NCBI RefSeq assembly: GCF_008014745.1
Contig: NZ_VPFD01000003.1
Coordinates: 19,626-83,625 of the forward strand
Source of the DNA: Massilia arenae
GTDB taxonomy: Bacteria > Pseudomonadota > Gammaproteobacteria > Burkholderiales > Burkholderiaceae_D
Length of the DNA: 64,000 nt
Direction: 5' to 3'
Shown here: in pieces, positions 18,384-27,033 of the stretch
How positions within the stretch are numbered: position 1 is the first letter of the stretch
Layout: each line of letters starts with the position of its first letter
Program-made: the position numbers and the translations under genes
Notes under the pieces: model-generated
The model's input: only the letters and a program-made list of their open reading frames with translations
What the model was told of the DNA's origin: nothing
Database searches by the model: none

Positions 18384-20513
18384 GTGCAGTCATCGCAGGC
18401 CATCCCCTTCACGCGTCGTCCACTCGCGGCGCTCATTCCACTCACTTTGCTTACCCTCGCCGCCCACACCCAGGCCCAGCCGGCCGATGGCGACGGCGCC
18501 GTGGTCGTCATCGCCGCCTCGCGCTCCAACGTCGAAGTGGACAAGGCGCCGCAGACGGTGGTTGTGATCCGCAAGGAAGACATCGCGCGCCAGCTGACCA
18601 TCTCCACCAACACGTCCGACGTCCTGAGCAACCTGCTGCCTTCGTACACGCCGAGCCGCGGCAAGATGAACGGCTCGGGCGAGACGCTGCGCGGACGCAC
18701 CCCGCTGATCCTGGTCGACGGCGTGCCGCAATCGAATCCGGTGCGCCCCACCGGGCGCGAGGCCCACACCATCGATTATGCGATGGTCGACCGCATCGAG
18801 ATCGTGCAGGGCCCGAACGCCATCAACGGCCTCGGCGCGACCGGCGGCACCATCAACATCATCACGCGCCGCCCTGCCCCGGGCAGCTTCAACCAGCACG
18901 TCGACGTGCAGGTGACGACGCCCACCTCCGACGTGAACGGCGACCTGCTCGGCTACAAGACCACCTACCGGCTCGACGGCCGCGGCGACAAGCTCGAATA
19001 CCTGTTCTCGGTCGGCTACGAGGACCAGGGGCTGTACCTGGACGGCGCCGGCCGTTCGATCGGGGTCGACGTGACCCAGGGCGACCTGATGGATTCGCGC
19101 AGCTACGACGTGCTGGCCAAGATCGGCTACCGGCCGGACGAACACCAGCGCCTGCAGTTCTCGGTCAACCGCTATCGCATCAAGTCGAAGGCCAGCTACC
19201 TCGGCGTGCCGGGCGACCGCGCGCGCGGCATCCCCTCCACCTCGGTCGAGGGCACGCCGCCCGGCACGCCGGCCTGGAACGACGTCTGGACCACCAGCGC
19301 CAGCTATACCCACACCAGCCTGGCCGGCATGGAACTGTCGGCGATGGCCTATAGCCAGGAATTCGTCGGGCTGTTCGGCGCAGACAACTCGGCCACCTTC
19401 CAGGACGTGACGATCGCGCCGCGCGGCACCCTGTACGACCAGTCGCGTTCGGTCGCCTCGAAATACGGCAGCAAGGTCGGCCTGACGAAAGAGGGCCTGT
19501 TCGATGGGCGCCTGAAGCTCACCGCCGGCTTCGACACGCTGGTCGACAAGGGCAAGCAGGATATGTACGGCACCGGGCGCACCTTCGTGCCGGAGTCGAA
19601 GTACAGCAACCTGTCGCTGTTCACCCAGGGCGAATTCAAGCTGACGGGCAACCTGACGCTGCATGCCGGCGCGCGGCGCGAGAACGCCGACCTCGAAGTC
19701 GACAGCTATCGCACGCTGGCCGCCTACAGCAACACTTTCGTCGAAGGCGGCAAGATCAAGTTCAACGAAACGCTGCTCAATGCGGGACTGGTGCTGGAGC
19801 CGGTCAAGGATATCACCCTGTACGCCAATTATTCGGAGGGCTTCGGCCTGCCGGACATCGGCCGCACGCTTCGCTCGATCAACACGCCTGGCCAGAGCAT
19901 CGGCAGCCTGCGCAACCTCGAACCGATCCTGACCGACGGCGTGGAGGCCGGCGCCCGCGTGCGCAAGGGCGACTGGGAATTCGACGCCAGCTATTACCGT
20001 TCCGATTCCGACTTCGGCGCGCGCGTCGTCTCGGTCGGCGGCGTGTTCATGATGGCGCGCGAAAAGACGCGCCTCGAAGGCGTCGAAGCCAAGATCGCGC
20101 ACCGCTTCAATGACGCGCACCGCGCCAGCCTCTCGTATGCGCGCACCAAGGGCCGCTACGACAGCAATAACGACGGCAGCCTGGACGCGAAGCTCGACGG
20201 CCTGAACGTCTCCCCGGACCGCGTGCTGGCCAGCTGGACCGCGAACTGGGGCGACCGCCTGTCGTCGCTAGTGCAGGCCCAGCATGCGTTCTCGCAGGAC
20301 TTCGACGATCCGGCCAAACGCTTCTCGGGCTACACCCTGGTCGACGCGGCCCTGACCTACAAGCTGCGCAAGGGCGACCTGCGCCTGGGCTTGGCCAACC
20401 TGCTCGACAAGGACTACATCACGTACTACTCGCAGAGCGCACTGGTCGAGCCGGCCCGCTACTTCGCCGGCCGCGGCCGCACCGTGACCGTGGGCTATGC
20501 GCTCGGCTTCTGA
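18384..20513 (+). CDS. TonB-dependent ferric siderophore receptor
   Basis: Outer-membrane gated porin of about 709 residues. A signal peptide (FTRRPLAALIPLTLLTLAAHTQA) is followed by the plug domain (about 40-160: VVVIRKEDIARQL, LVDGVPQSNPVRP, DRIEIVQGPNAINGLGATGGTINIITRRP) and a 22-strand barrel ending in the usual aromatic C terminus (VGYALGF). There is no extra N-terminal signalling domain, so it should not control an anti-sigma factor. I chose the GTG start because GGAG lies 6 bases upstream. The ATG 12 bases earlier sits inside the Fur palindrome and has no ribosome site. The Fur box and the downstream DUF3649-PepSY-DUF3325 genes point to siderophore iron uptake; the siderophore is unknown. 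Confidence 0.93.
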   Translation: MQSSQAIPFTRRPLAALIPLTLLTLAAHTQAQPADGDGAVVVIAASRSNVEVDKAPQTVVVIRKEDIARQLTISTNTSDVLSNLLPSYTPSRGKMNGSGETLRGRTPLILVDGVPQSNPVRPTGREAHTIDYAMVDRIEIVQGPNAINGLGATGGTINIITRRPAPGSFNQHVDVQVTTPTSDVNGDLLGYKTTYRLDGRGDKLEYLFSVGYEDQGLYLDGAGRSIGVDVTQGDLMDSRSYDVLAKIGYRPDEHQRLQFSVNRYRIKSKASYLGVPGDRARGIPSTSVEGTPPGTPAWNDVWTTSASYTHTSLAGMELSAMAYSQEFVGLFGADNSATFQDVTIAPRGTLYDQSRSVASKYGSKVGLTKEGLFDGRLKLTAGFDTLVDKGKQDMYGTGRTFVPESKYSNLSLFTQGEFKLTGNLTLHAGARRENADLEVDSYRTLAAYSNTFVEGGKIKFNETLLNAGLVLEPVKDITLYANYSEGFGLPDIGRTLRSINTPGQSIGSLRNLEPILTDGVEAGARVRKGDWEFDASYYRSDSDFGARVVSVGGVFMMAREKTRLEGVEAKIAHRFNDAHRASLSYARTKGRYDSNNDGSLDAKLDGLNVSPDRVLASWTANWGDRLSSLVQAQHAFSQDFDDPAKRFSGYTLVDAALTYKLRKGDLRLGLANLLDKDYITYYSQSALVEPARYFAGRGRTVTVGYALGF

Positions 20514-20769
20514 GCGCGGCCTCAGGATCGTCGGCGCCGTGGTGGGCGGCTACCTGCTCACCGTGTCGACGGTGATCGCGGCCGGCGCCGTGCTGGCCCG
20601 CCTCGGCATGGCGCGCTCGGAAGCCGTCGCGCTGTCCTCGATGCTGGGCTTCGTGTTCTATCTCGCGCTGCTGGTCTGGGCGTTCAGCGTACGCGCCGCG
20701 GCGCGCTTGTGGATCGTGCTGGCAGCCGGGATGGTCCTGACAGCCGCCGTCAATCACGTGCTTGACTAG
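20497..20769 (+). CDS. DUF3649 family small membrane protein
   Basis: A 90-residue protein with three predicted membrane helices (about 9-32, 45-65 and 68-86). Its first codons overlap the end of the receptor gene by 17 bases, so the two are translationally linked. DUF3649 proteins are known from the same setting, between a TonB receptor and a PepSY membrane protein in iron-uptake loci. Their biochemical role is not established. Ten bases separate it from the next gene. Confidence 0.82.
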   Translation: MRSASERGLRIVGAVVGGYLLTVSTVIAAGAVLARLGMARSEAVALSSMLGFVFYLALLVWAFSVRAAARLWIVLAAGMVLTAAVNHVLD

Positions 20770-20778
20770 GACGGCGTC

Positions 20779-22332
20779 ATGGAAGACACCTTGCGCAAAT
20801 CGATGGCCTGGCTCCACACCTGGGCCGGCGTCTTGCTGGGCAGCGTGCTGTTCGCCGTGTTCTGGATGGGCACCCTGAGCGTGTTCGACCGCGAGATCGA
20901 CCGCTGGATGATGCCGGCCACCCGGCTCGCGCCCGCAAGCGCGCCGATCTCGCTCGACGCCGTCGCGCGCACCGTGCTGCCGGCTGTGCCCGCCGGCGCC
21001 AGCCAGTGGCGGGTCGACCTGCCGACCCAGCGCACCCCGGTGCTGCGCTTGACCTACAAGGCCGGCGATGACGAGCCGGCGCCGCGCCAGCTGGATCCGC
21101 AGCGGCTGGCGTTCCTGCCTGAGCAAGGCACGCTGGGCGGCAGCGGCTTCTTTTTCCCCTTTCACTACGGCCTGCACCTGCAGTGGAAAGAGGTCGGCAA
21201 GTGGATCGTCGGGGTGGCGGGCATGGCCATGCTGCTGTTGCTGGTCTCGGGCGTGATCGTCCACCGCAAGATATTCGCCCAGTTCTTCACGTTCCGGCCG
21301 CGCAAATCCCTGCAGCGCAGCAGCCTGGACCTGCACAACCTGGTCGGTGTGCTGGGCCTGCCCTTCCACTTCATTATTACGCTGTCCGGCATGGTCATCT
21401 TCATGATGATTTATTTTCCGCAGGCGTACACCGGCGCCTACGGCGAAGGCAAGGCGGCCAAGGCCGCGTTCTTCGCCGATGCCTATGGCAAGTACAGCCG
21501 GCCCAGGGCCAACGCGCCCGGCGCCCTGGCCTCGCTCGATGCGATGGCCGACGTCGCGCGGCGCGAGTGGGGCGGCACGCAGTCCGAATCCCAGCCATAT
21601 TTCGTGCGGGTCTGGCATCCGGGCGACGCCAACAGCTACGTCGAACTGCGCCGCTCCTACGCGCGCGAGGTCACGATGAACGTGGACCAGATCTTCTTCG
21701 ACGCGGCCAGCGGCCAGGTGCTGCACCGCTTCCAGGCCGCGCCCGTGATGTCGGCCCAGCGTTTCATCTCCGGCATCCACTTCATCCAGTTCGAGCACTG
21801 GACGCTGCGCTGGCTCTACTTCCTGGCCGGGCTGGCAGGCTGCGTGCTGATCGCCACCGGCTTCCTGTTCTGGATCGAGGCTCGCCGCGCGCGCCATGCC
21901 GCGAAGGGACTGGCCGGGGTGCGCGTGGTGGAAGGTCTGACGGTCGGCAGCGTCACCGGGATCGTGATCGCGACCCTCGCCTTTTTGGCGGCGAATCGAC
22001 TGCTACCGGATGGCCAGGAACGCGCCGCGCTCGAGGTCTGGACCTTTTATCTTGCCTGGCTGGCCAGTTTTGTCCACGGCTGGTGGCGCGGCAAAGCGGC
22101 CTGGCGCGAACAAGCCTGGATCGTCTGCCTGCTGGCCGTGGCCTGCGTGCTGCTCAATGCGGTGACGACGGGCGACCATGTCGCCTGGGCGCTCGCGGAC
22201 GGGAAATGGGCGGTGGCCGGCGTCGACCTGATGTTGCTGGTGCTGGCACTGCTGGCGGCATGGAGCGCGCACCGGCTGGCCAGACCAGTCCAGGCCCGCG
22301 CGCGAATGTTGCGGGCGGAGGTGCGGTCTTGA
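20779..22332 (+). CDS. PepSY-associated transmembrane protein
   Basis: Inner-membrane protein of 517 residues with four or five main helices: near residues 10-32, about 145-165 (GVAGMAMLLLLVSGVIVH), about 195-215, about 350-370 and a C-terminal group. Between the helices is a large periplasmic part with PepSY-type sequence. Histidines in the helices (LHTWAGV, VIVHRKIF, DLHNLVGVLGLPFHFI) fit the heme- or metal-binding pattern of this family, related to periplasmic siderophore reductases. Its place behind a Fur-regulated receptor suggests a role in releasing or reducing siderophore iron; that is inference. Its last 4 bases overlap the next gene. Confidence 0.88.
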   Translation: MEDTLRKSMAWLHTWAGVLLGSVLFAVFWMGTLSVFDREIDRWMMPATRLAPASAPISLDAVARTVLPAVPAGASQWRVDLPTQRTPVLRLTYKAGDDEPAPRQLDPQRLAFLPEQGTLGGSGFFFPFHYGLHLQWKEVGKWIVGVAGMAMLLLLVSGVIVHRKIFAQFFTFRPRKSLQRSSLDLHNLVGVLGLPFHFIITLSGMVIFMMIYFPQAYTGAYGEGKAAKAAFFADAYGKYSRPRANAPGALASLDAMADVARREWGGTQSESQPYFVRVWHPGDANSYVELRRSYAREVTMNVDQIFFDAASGQVLHRFQAAPVMSAQRFISGIHFIQFEHWTLRWLYFLAGLAGCVLIATGFLFWIEARRARHAAKGLAGVRVVEGLTVGSVTGIVIATLAFLAANRLLPDGQERAALEVWTFYLAWLASFVHGWWRGKAAWREQAWIVCLLAVACVLLNAVTTGDHVAWALADGKWAVAGVDLMLLVLALLAAWSAHRLARPVQARARMLRAEVRS

Positions 22333-22607
22333 GCGCGGCACTACTGCTACTCGCCTGTCTGACGAGCTACGCAGGCTTCGCCTGCCTGGCGCTGGCGATG
22401 GGCGAACACTGGGAACGGATGGGATGGCGGCGCGAGGGTACTGCGGCGCCGCGCTGGCTGCGCCCTGCCGGCCTGTGCCTGCTGCTGCTGGCCTATGGGC
22501 TATGCGTCTGGCGCGACGGCGCCAGCTTCGGTAGCCTGCTGTGGATCGTGCTGATCTCGGCGGCGTCGATCGCCGTCGCCTTCACCTGGCGCAGCGCAGG
22601 CCGCTAG
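22329..22607 (+). CDS. DUF3325 family small membrane protein (TTG start)
   Basis: A 92-residue protein with three hydrophobic segments, matching the DUF3325 type that closes DUF3649-PepSY-DUF3325 iron loci. The start is a TTG: the ribosome site GGAGGTG sits 5 bases upstream, inside the end of the PepSY gene, and TTGA overlaps that gene's stop. No ATG gives a full-length product, so automatic annotation may miss or lengthen it. It converges with ribE, 4 bases away. Confidence 0.8.
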   Translation: MSAALLLLACLTSYAGFACLALAMGEHWERMGWRREGTAAPRWLRPAGLCLLLLAYGLCVWRDGASFGSLLWIVLISAASIAVAFTWRSAGR

Positions 22608-22611
22608 TGCA

Positions 22612-23238
22612 TCAGCGCGCGGCCGACAGCATGCGCTCGACGTAGCGCGCAATCAGGTCGATCTCGAGATTGACCTGCGAACCGGCCTTCAGATGCTTGA
22701 GGGTGGTGACCTCGATCGTGTGCGGGATCAGGTTGATCGAGAAACGGCAGATCTTGTTGGCGCCCGCGTCGAGGTCCTCGACCCGGTTGACGGTGAGCGA
22801 CACGCCATTGACCACCACCGAGCCTTTATAGGCCAGGAACTTGGCCAGCTCCTGCGGTGCGTCGACGATCAGCTCAAACGATTCGCCGACCGGCGCGAAG
22901 CTATGCACCACGCCGAGGCCATCGACGTGGCCCGAGACCAGGTGGCCACCCAGGCGCTCGGCCAGGGTCAGTGCCTTTTCCAGGTTCACTTCGCCCTGGG
23001 CTTCCAGGCCCACCGTCTTGTTCAGGCTTTCGCGCGAGACGTCGACGGTGAAGGCCTTGTCGGTCTTCTCGACCACGGTCATGCAGGCGCCGTTGATGGC
23101 GATCGAGTCGCCCAGGGCCACGTCGCCCAGCGGCAGCGGGCCGGCGTCGACGACCAGGCGCACGCCGGCGTCCAGGCCGCCCGCCAGCGGCGCGACGGAA
23201 GTGATGTTGCCGACGGCGGCGACGATTCCAGTAAACAT
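22612..23238 (-). CDS. ribE: Riboflavin synthase alpha chain
   Basis: Dismutates two lumazine molecules to riboflavin and the ribityl pyrimidine. The 208-residue protein starts with the invariant MFTGIV and has two lumazine-binding repeats: about 1-97 (GDSIAINGACMTVV) and about 98-195 (KGSVVVNGVSLTVNRV). AAGGA stands upstream of the chosen ATG. It lies 31 bases after ribD in one transcript. The gene may also be named ribC in some schemes. Confidence 0.97.
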   Translation of the reverse strand: MFTGIVAAVGNITSVAPLAGGLDAGVRLVVDAGPLPLGDVALGDSIAINGACMTVVEKTDKAFTVDVSRESLNKTVGLEAQGEVNLEKALTLAERLGGHLVSGHVDGLGVVHSFAPVGESFELIVDAPQELAKFLAYKGSVVVNGVSLTVNRVEDLDAGANKICRFSINLIPHTIEVTTLKHLKAGSQVNLEIDLIARYVERMLSAAR

Positions 23239-23269
23239 GTGATTCCTTCGTGTTAAGTCAAATTCAGTA

Positions 23270-24391
23270 TCAGGCGGCCGGTTCGACGAACCGGGCCAGG
23301 ATGCGCAGGTCGTCGCCCACGCGCGCCACATCGTGGAAGCGCAACTGTCGGCGGTCCGCCAGACGCTCGAGTGCGGGCAGGTCGAACATGCCCTGCCCCG
23401 GTCCGATGAGGCTTGGCGCCAGGTAGGCCAGCAGCTCGTCGACGCAGCCTTCGCGCACCATCGAGGCGTTCAGTTTTGAACCCGCCTCGACGTGCACCTC
23501 GTTGATCTCGCGCCGGCCCAGCTCACGCATCAGCGCCGGCAGGTCGACCTTGCCGCGCGCATTCGGCAGCATGAGCACTTCATGGCCGGCCGCTTGCAGG
23601 GCCGCGGCCTTGTCATGGTTCTCGACCGCGGCCACGATCCAGCATGGTTCGCCCTGCAGGATGCGGGCGCCGGGGTCGATCTCAAGGCGGCTGTCGACGA
23701 TCACGCGGCGCGGCTGCAGCGGCGTGTCGACGCCGCGTACGGTCAGTTGGGGGTTGTCGGCCTTGACGGTGCCGATGCCGGTCACGATCGCGCTGGCGCG
23801 CGCGCGCCAGGCATGGCCGTCGGCGCGCGCCGCCTCACCCGTGATCCACTGGCTTTCGCCACCGGCTAGCGCGGTGGCGCCATCCAGGCTGGCCGCCACC
23901 TTCAGGCGTACCCACGGCAGGCCGCGCACCATGCGCGAGAAGAAGCCGACGTTCAGCTCTTGCGCCGCCTCGGCCAGCACGCCGGCCTTGACCTCGATGC
24001 CGGCGGCTTCGAGCTGGGCCAGGCCGCGGCCGGCCACCAGCGGATTCGGGTCGACCATGGCCGCCACTACCCGTCCCAGGCCGGCCTGCACCAGGGCGTC
24101 CGAGCATGGCGGCGTGCGGCCGTGGTGGCTGCACGGTTCCAAGGTGACGTAGGCGGTGGCGCCGCGCACATCGTTGCCGCGCGCGGCGGCGTCGCGCAGC
24201 GCCTGGATTTCGGCGTGCGCCTGGCCGGCGGGCTGGGTGTGGCCGGCGCCGATCACGATGCCGTCCTTGACGATCACGCAACCGATGCGCGGATTCGGCG
24301 CGGTGATGTACATGCCGCGCGCCGCCCAGTCCAGGGCCAGGGCCATGCCGTCGGTATCGTTCAGGATCAGTTCGCTATAGCTTGTCGACAT
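23270..24391 (-). CDS. ribD: Bifunctional pyrimidine deaminase/reductase
   Basis: RibD carries out the second and third steps of riboflavin synthesis. The N-terminal deaminase domain (about 13-155) has the zinc site HAEIQALRDAA and PCSHHGRTPPCSDAL. The C-terminal reductase (about 160-370) has VRLKVAASLDGATAL, SAIVTGIGTVKADNPQLTVR and VEAGSKLNASMV for NADPH and substrate. The length of 373 is normal. AAGGAAAG precedes the ATG. It begins 9 bases after the last pilin gene, so in this genome it is probably co-transcribed with the pilin cluster. Confidence 0.96.
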   Translation of the reverse strand: MSTSYSELILNDTDGMALALDWAARGMYITAPNPRIGCVIVKDGIVIGAGHTQPAGQAHAEIQALRDAAARGNDVRGATAYVTLEPCSHHGRTPPCSDALVQAGLGRVVAAMVDPNPLVAGRGLAQLEAAGIEVKAGVLAEAAQELNVGFFSRMVRGLPWVRLKVAASLDGATALAGGESQWITGEAARADGHAWRARASAIVTGIGTVKADNPQLTVRGVDTPLQPRRVIVDSRLEIDPGARILQGEPCWIVAAVENHDKAAALQAAGHEVLMLPNARGKVDLPALMRELGRREINEVHVEAGSKLNASMVREGCVDELLAYLAPSLIGPGQGMFDLPALERLADRRQLRFHDVARVGDDLRILARFVEPAA

Positions 24392-24400
24392 CTCTTTCCT

Positions 24401-24970
24401 TCAGGGCGGCGCTGCGGCGCCGTCGCACCCGTCTTCGCGGGCGGGGTTGCACAGGCGTGCGCGCCCGAGCATATTGATTTTAATACGGCGCACCTGGCCG
24501 CCATGGAATAGCGACAGCGTGCCAAGACGCGATGCGGCGCTGTTGGTGTCGCTGCAGCTGCGTCCCGCGCCATTGTAGGCGATGTATTGCGGCGGCGCAG
24601 GGCTCGTGAAGGAATAGCTGACCTGCATTCCGTTCGGTAGAGGCGAGCGCACGGCCAGAATCTCGTCGCCCTCCCCCGGACGGCGGTCGTCGTCGCGGTC
24701 GACGTAGACGGTCCAGCCGCGCGACCAGTCGCGGCCCGCCTCGTCGTTGGGCGTGAGCTTGACCCGCTCGTTGCGCGCGATCGCCTGAGAACGGGTGAGC
24801 TGGATCGCTCCATGCAGGTCGCCCGAGGCGGTACGCAGTTGTTGGCCGCGCACCAGCGCGTGCAGGTCGGGGGCGGCCACCGCGGCCGTCACCGCGACCA
24901 TGCCCAGCACCACCGCCAGCTCGGCCAGGGACAGGCCGGCGCAGCGATGCAGTCTCATTGTTGGCTTCAT
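24401..24970 (-). CDS. fimT: Type IV minor pilin, GspH/FimT family
   Basis: Prepilin of 189 residues that probably primes or sits at the tip of type IV pili. The class III leader MKPTMRLHRCAG is cut after Gly, giving a mature protein beginning LSLAELAVVLGMVAV with Glu at +5, followed by the hydrophobic helix. The body has DLHGAIQLTRSQAIARNERVKLTP, the GspH/FimT signature, and paired cysteines near the C terminus (RSCSDT, RLCNPAREDGCDG). The ATG overlaps the pilE stop by 4 bases, and ATGA coupling supports this start over an upstream TTG. Confidence 0.9.
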   Translation of the reverse strand: MKPTMRLHRCAGLSLAELAVVLGMVAVTAAVAAPDLHALVRGQQLRTASGDLHGAIQLTRSQAIARNERVKLTPNDEAGRDWSRGWTVYVDRDDDRRPGEGDEILAVRSPLPNGMQVSYSFTSPAPPQYIAYNGAGRSCSDTNSAASRLGTLSLFHGGQVRRIKINMLGRARLCNPAREDGCDGAAAPP

Positions 24971-25419
24971 GGCCAACAGCGCGCCGACGGACCGCTGGCC
25001 GTTTGCCGGCCGGTACTGTCGAGCGTCAGGACGCCGCAGTCGGGGTCGGCGAAACCGGCGTCGACATTGGCGGTGCCCGGTCGGGCGCGCAGCTCGATGC
25101 AGTGGGCGATCTCCTGGCCGGGACAGGCGTCGCCGTCCAGCTCATAGGCGCTGGTGGCGGCGCTGTTGCCGATCCAGGCCGGGAATTCGCCGGTCTCGGC
25201 ATCGTCGGTATCGATCGAGAACGCAAGGTAGGAATGGTGCAGCGCGCGGTATTGCTCCTGGCGTTGCATGATGTCCAGCAGCGCCAGCTGGGCCTCGATG
25301 CGGCGCGCCTTCACCATCTGCTGCGCATACGAGGGATAGTCGAGCGCGGCCAGGATGGCGAGGATGGCCAGCACGGCCATCAGTTCGACCAGCGTGAACC
25401 CATTGCTGGCGCGTCTCAT
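24967..25419 (-). CDS. pilE: Type IV pilin, PilE family
   Basis: Minor pilin of 150 residues. The prepilin leader is very short (MRRASNG), and the mature protein starts FTLVELMAVLAILAILAALDYPSY with the conserved Glu5. The body holds the PilE-like RIEAQLALLDIMQRQEQYRA and ends with a disulfide-region pair (DPDCGVLTL...SARCWP). It overlaps both neighbours by 4 bases, which shows tight translational coupling in pilV-pilW-pilX-pilE-fimT. Confidence 0.92.
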   Translation of the reverse strand: MRRASNGFTLVELMAVLAILAILAALDYPSYAQQMVKARRIEAQLALLDIMQRQEQYRALHHSYLAFSIDTDDAETGEFPAWIGNSAATSAYELDGDACPGQEIAHCIELRARPGTANVDAGFADPDCGVLTLDSTGRQTASGPSARCWP

Positions 25420-26087
25420 CGCCTGTCCTTTCCAGTCGGGTGGCCAGCCGCGCTGGCAGCAGGCACTGCGAACGCTTCACTCCAGTTCCCCAGCTCGCGC
25501 CAGCCGACGCGCCGACCGGGGGCGCCATCGGTCGGCTTGCGGTAATAGGCCTGCAGCGCGGCATGGGTGCCGGGCATGCTGCCGGCGCCGCGCGCCGTGA
25601 TCCGATACAGCTGGCCGTCGGGCGCCGCCGGCATCAGCTCGATCAGGTAGCGCGGCGCCGCGAGCGGCAGCGCGCCCTCGCCGTCCGGCATGCTCAACCC
25701 TGTAAAGCTGCCGAACAGGGTCGCCGGACCGTCTTCCTCGGCAAGCAGTTCGGATAGCTGGTCGGGATCGGCCGCGTAGGCGCACAAGCCGTTGTATGGC
25801 CGCCCGCCGCCGCAACCGGCGACGAAGGCATCCGCGCTGCCGCCGGCGATCGCATTGGCGCGCGCCGAACCAGGCTCCGCGCCGCCTTCGATGTCGCGCT
25901 CCGCATCCAGCAGCGCGGCGTCGGCCATCTGGAGTGCCAGCACGCGGTCGCGTTCGTGCGCGGCGGCGCGCGCGCCCTGCATGGCGCCCCGGGTGGACGC
26001 GATGCCGGTCATGAGCACCGCCAGCATCAGCACCAGGGCAGTCAGGAGCGCGATGCCGCCTTCCCGCCGTGCGTAGAAGGTGCGCAT
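25416..26087 (-). CDS. pilX: Type IV pilus assembly protein PilX
   Basis: Minor pilin of 223 residues. The N terminus MRTFYARREGGIALLTALVLMLAVLM fits PilX: a positively charged leader, Gly, then a hydrophobic helix that lacks the strict Glu5. It is followed by GARAAAHERDRVLALQMADAALLDAERDIEG, a region conserved in PilX. PilX normally works with PilW, PilV, PilE and PilY1 in the pilus priming complex. The longer reading frame upstream overlaps pilW and is rejected. Here the next gene is pilE directly, with an ATGA overlap; no pilY1 lies between. Confidence 0.88.
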   Translation of the reverse strand: MRTFYARREGGIALLTALVLMLAVLMTGIASTRGAMQGARAAAHERDRVLALQMADAALLDAERDIEGGAEPGSARANAIAGGSADAFVAGCGGGRPYNGLCAYAADPDQLSELLAEEDGPATLFGSFTGLSMPDGEGALPLAAPRYLIELMPAAPDGQLYRITARGAGSMPGTHAALQAYYRKPTDGAPGRRVGWRELGNWSEAFAVPAASAAGHPTGKDRR

Positions 26088-26094
26088 GCGACGT

Positions 26095-27033
26095 TCAATC
26101 CGGCGCCACCGGCAAGGCGATGGTCGCGCCATAGACCTTGCGCATGCGTGGCTCGCGTCCATCATCGAGCACCGCCCCCACCAGCCGCGTGCCGTGGTCG
26201 CCACTGGAAAAGGCGGCGCCATGGTCTGGCCCGAACAAGTCGTAGACGACGCTGGCGTCCGCCCCGGGGTTGAGGGGCGGACCATGCAGCAGCAGCGCGA
26301 CCCGCACCAGCGCCACCCGTTTCCAGTGGGTACGCTTGCGCAAGTCAGCCGCGCGTTCGTCGGGCGTGGCGCCGATCAGCACCAGCGCCGCGTCGAGCGC
26401 GCCCAGCTCGGTCGCATTCACGTAGCGGTCGGGAACGCGGTCGCCGTCGGCATCCAGGCCGTACAGCACCTGGAAACCGTCGACCCGGCCCGCCACCGCA
26501 TCCGACGACCAGCTGCTAGCGCCCCGGTACTTGCAACGCAATTCGGCATCGCCCTGGGCATTGCGCGCGACGTAGAAGATGCTCCAGCCGTCTTCGTCGC
26601 GGTGAACGGGAAAGCCCGCGCAATCGAGGGTGGCGCCATCGCCACCCGGCGGCGCACCGCTGCCGGGAAAGCGCAAGGCCAGCACGTCGCTGCCATTGGC
26701 TTCGTCAGGCAGAGTCGCATCGATGCCGACGCCGGTGCGCTCCAGTGAACTGGCATCCAGGCCCGCCAGCCGCGCCGACGCTGCCGGGTCAAGCGTTGGA
26801 TGCGCCGCCCAGTCGACGTGCGCCGCGAGACGAATGGCGCGCGCCAGCGCATCGACGGCGTAGCGGCCGCTATCGTCCATCTCGGATGCCTCCATGACGG
26901 CGGCATGCGCGCGCACGCTAGTAATCAACAGCGAGCCGCTGGCCAGCAGCACCGCCAGGCCGAGCGCCATCGCCACCATCAGTTCGGCGATGGTCAGACC
27001 GGTCTGGCGCCCGAATGTACTGGAGACCCTCAT
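26095..27033 (-). CDS. pilW: Type IV pilus assembly protein PilW
   Basis: Minor pilin of 312 residues with the leader MRVSSTFGRQTG, then LTIAELMVAMALGLAVLLA with Glu5. The following SLLITSVRAHAAVMEASEMDDSGRYAVDALARAIRLAAH is the standard PilW helix with its DSGRYA-like motif. The large C-terminal body carries two cysteines. The ATG overlaps the pilV stop by 4 bases, and 7 bases separate the stop from pilX. Confidence 0.92.
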   Translation of the reverse strand: MRVSSTFGRQTGLTIAELMVAMALGLAVLLASGSLLITSVRAHAAVMEASEMDDSGRYAVDALARAIRLAAHVDWAAHPTLDPAASARLAGLDASSLERTGVGIDATLPDEANGSDVLALRFPGSGAPPGGDGATLDCAGFPVHRDEDGWSIFYVARNAQGDAELRCKYRGASSWSSDAVAGRVDGFQVLYGLDADGDRVPDRYVNATELGALDAALVLIGATPDERAADLRKRTHWKRVALVRVALLLHGPPLNPGADASVVYDLFGPDHGAAFSSGDHGTRLVGAVLDDGREPRMRKVYGATIALPVAPD

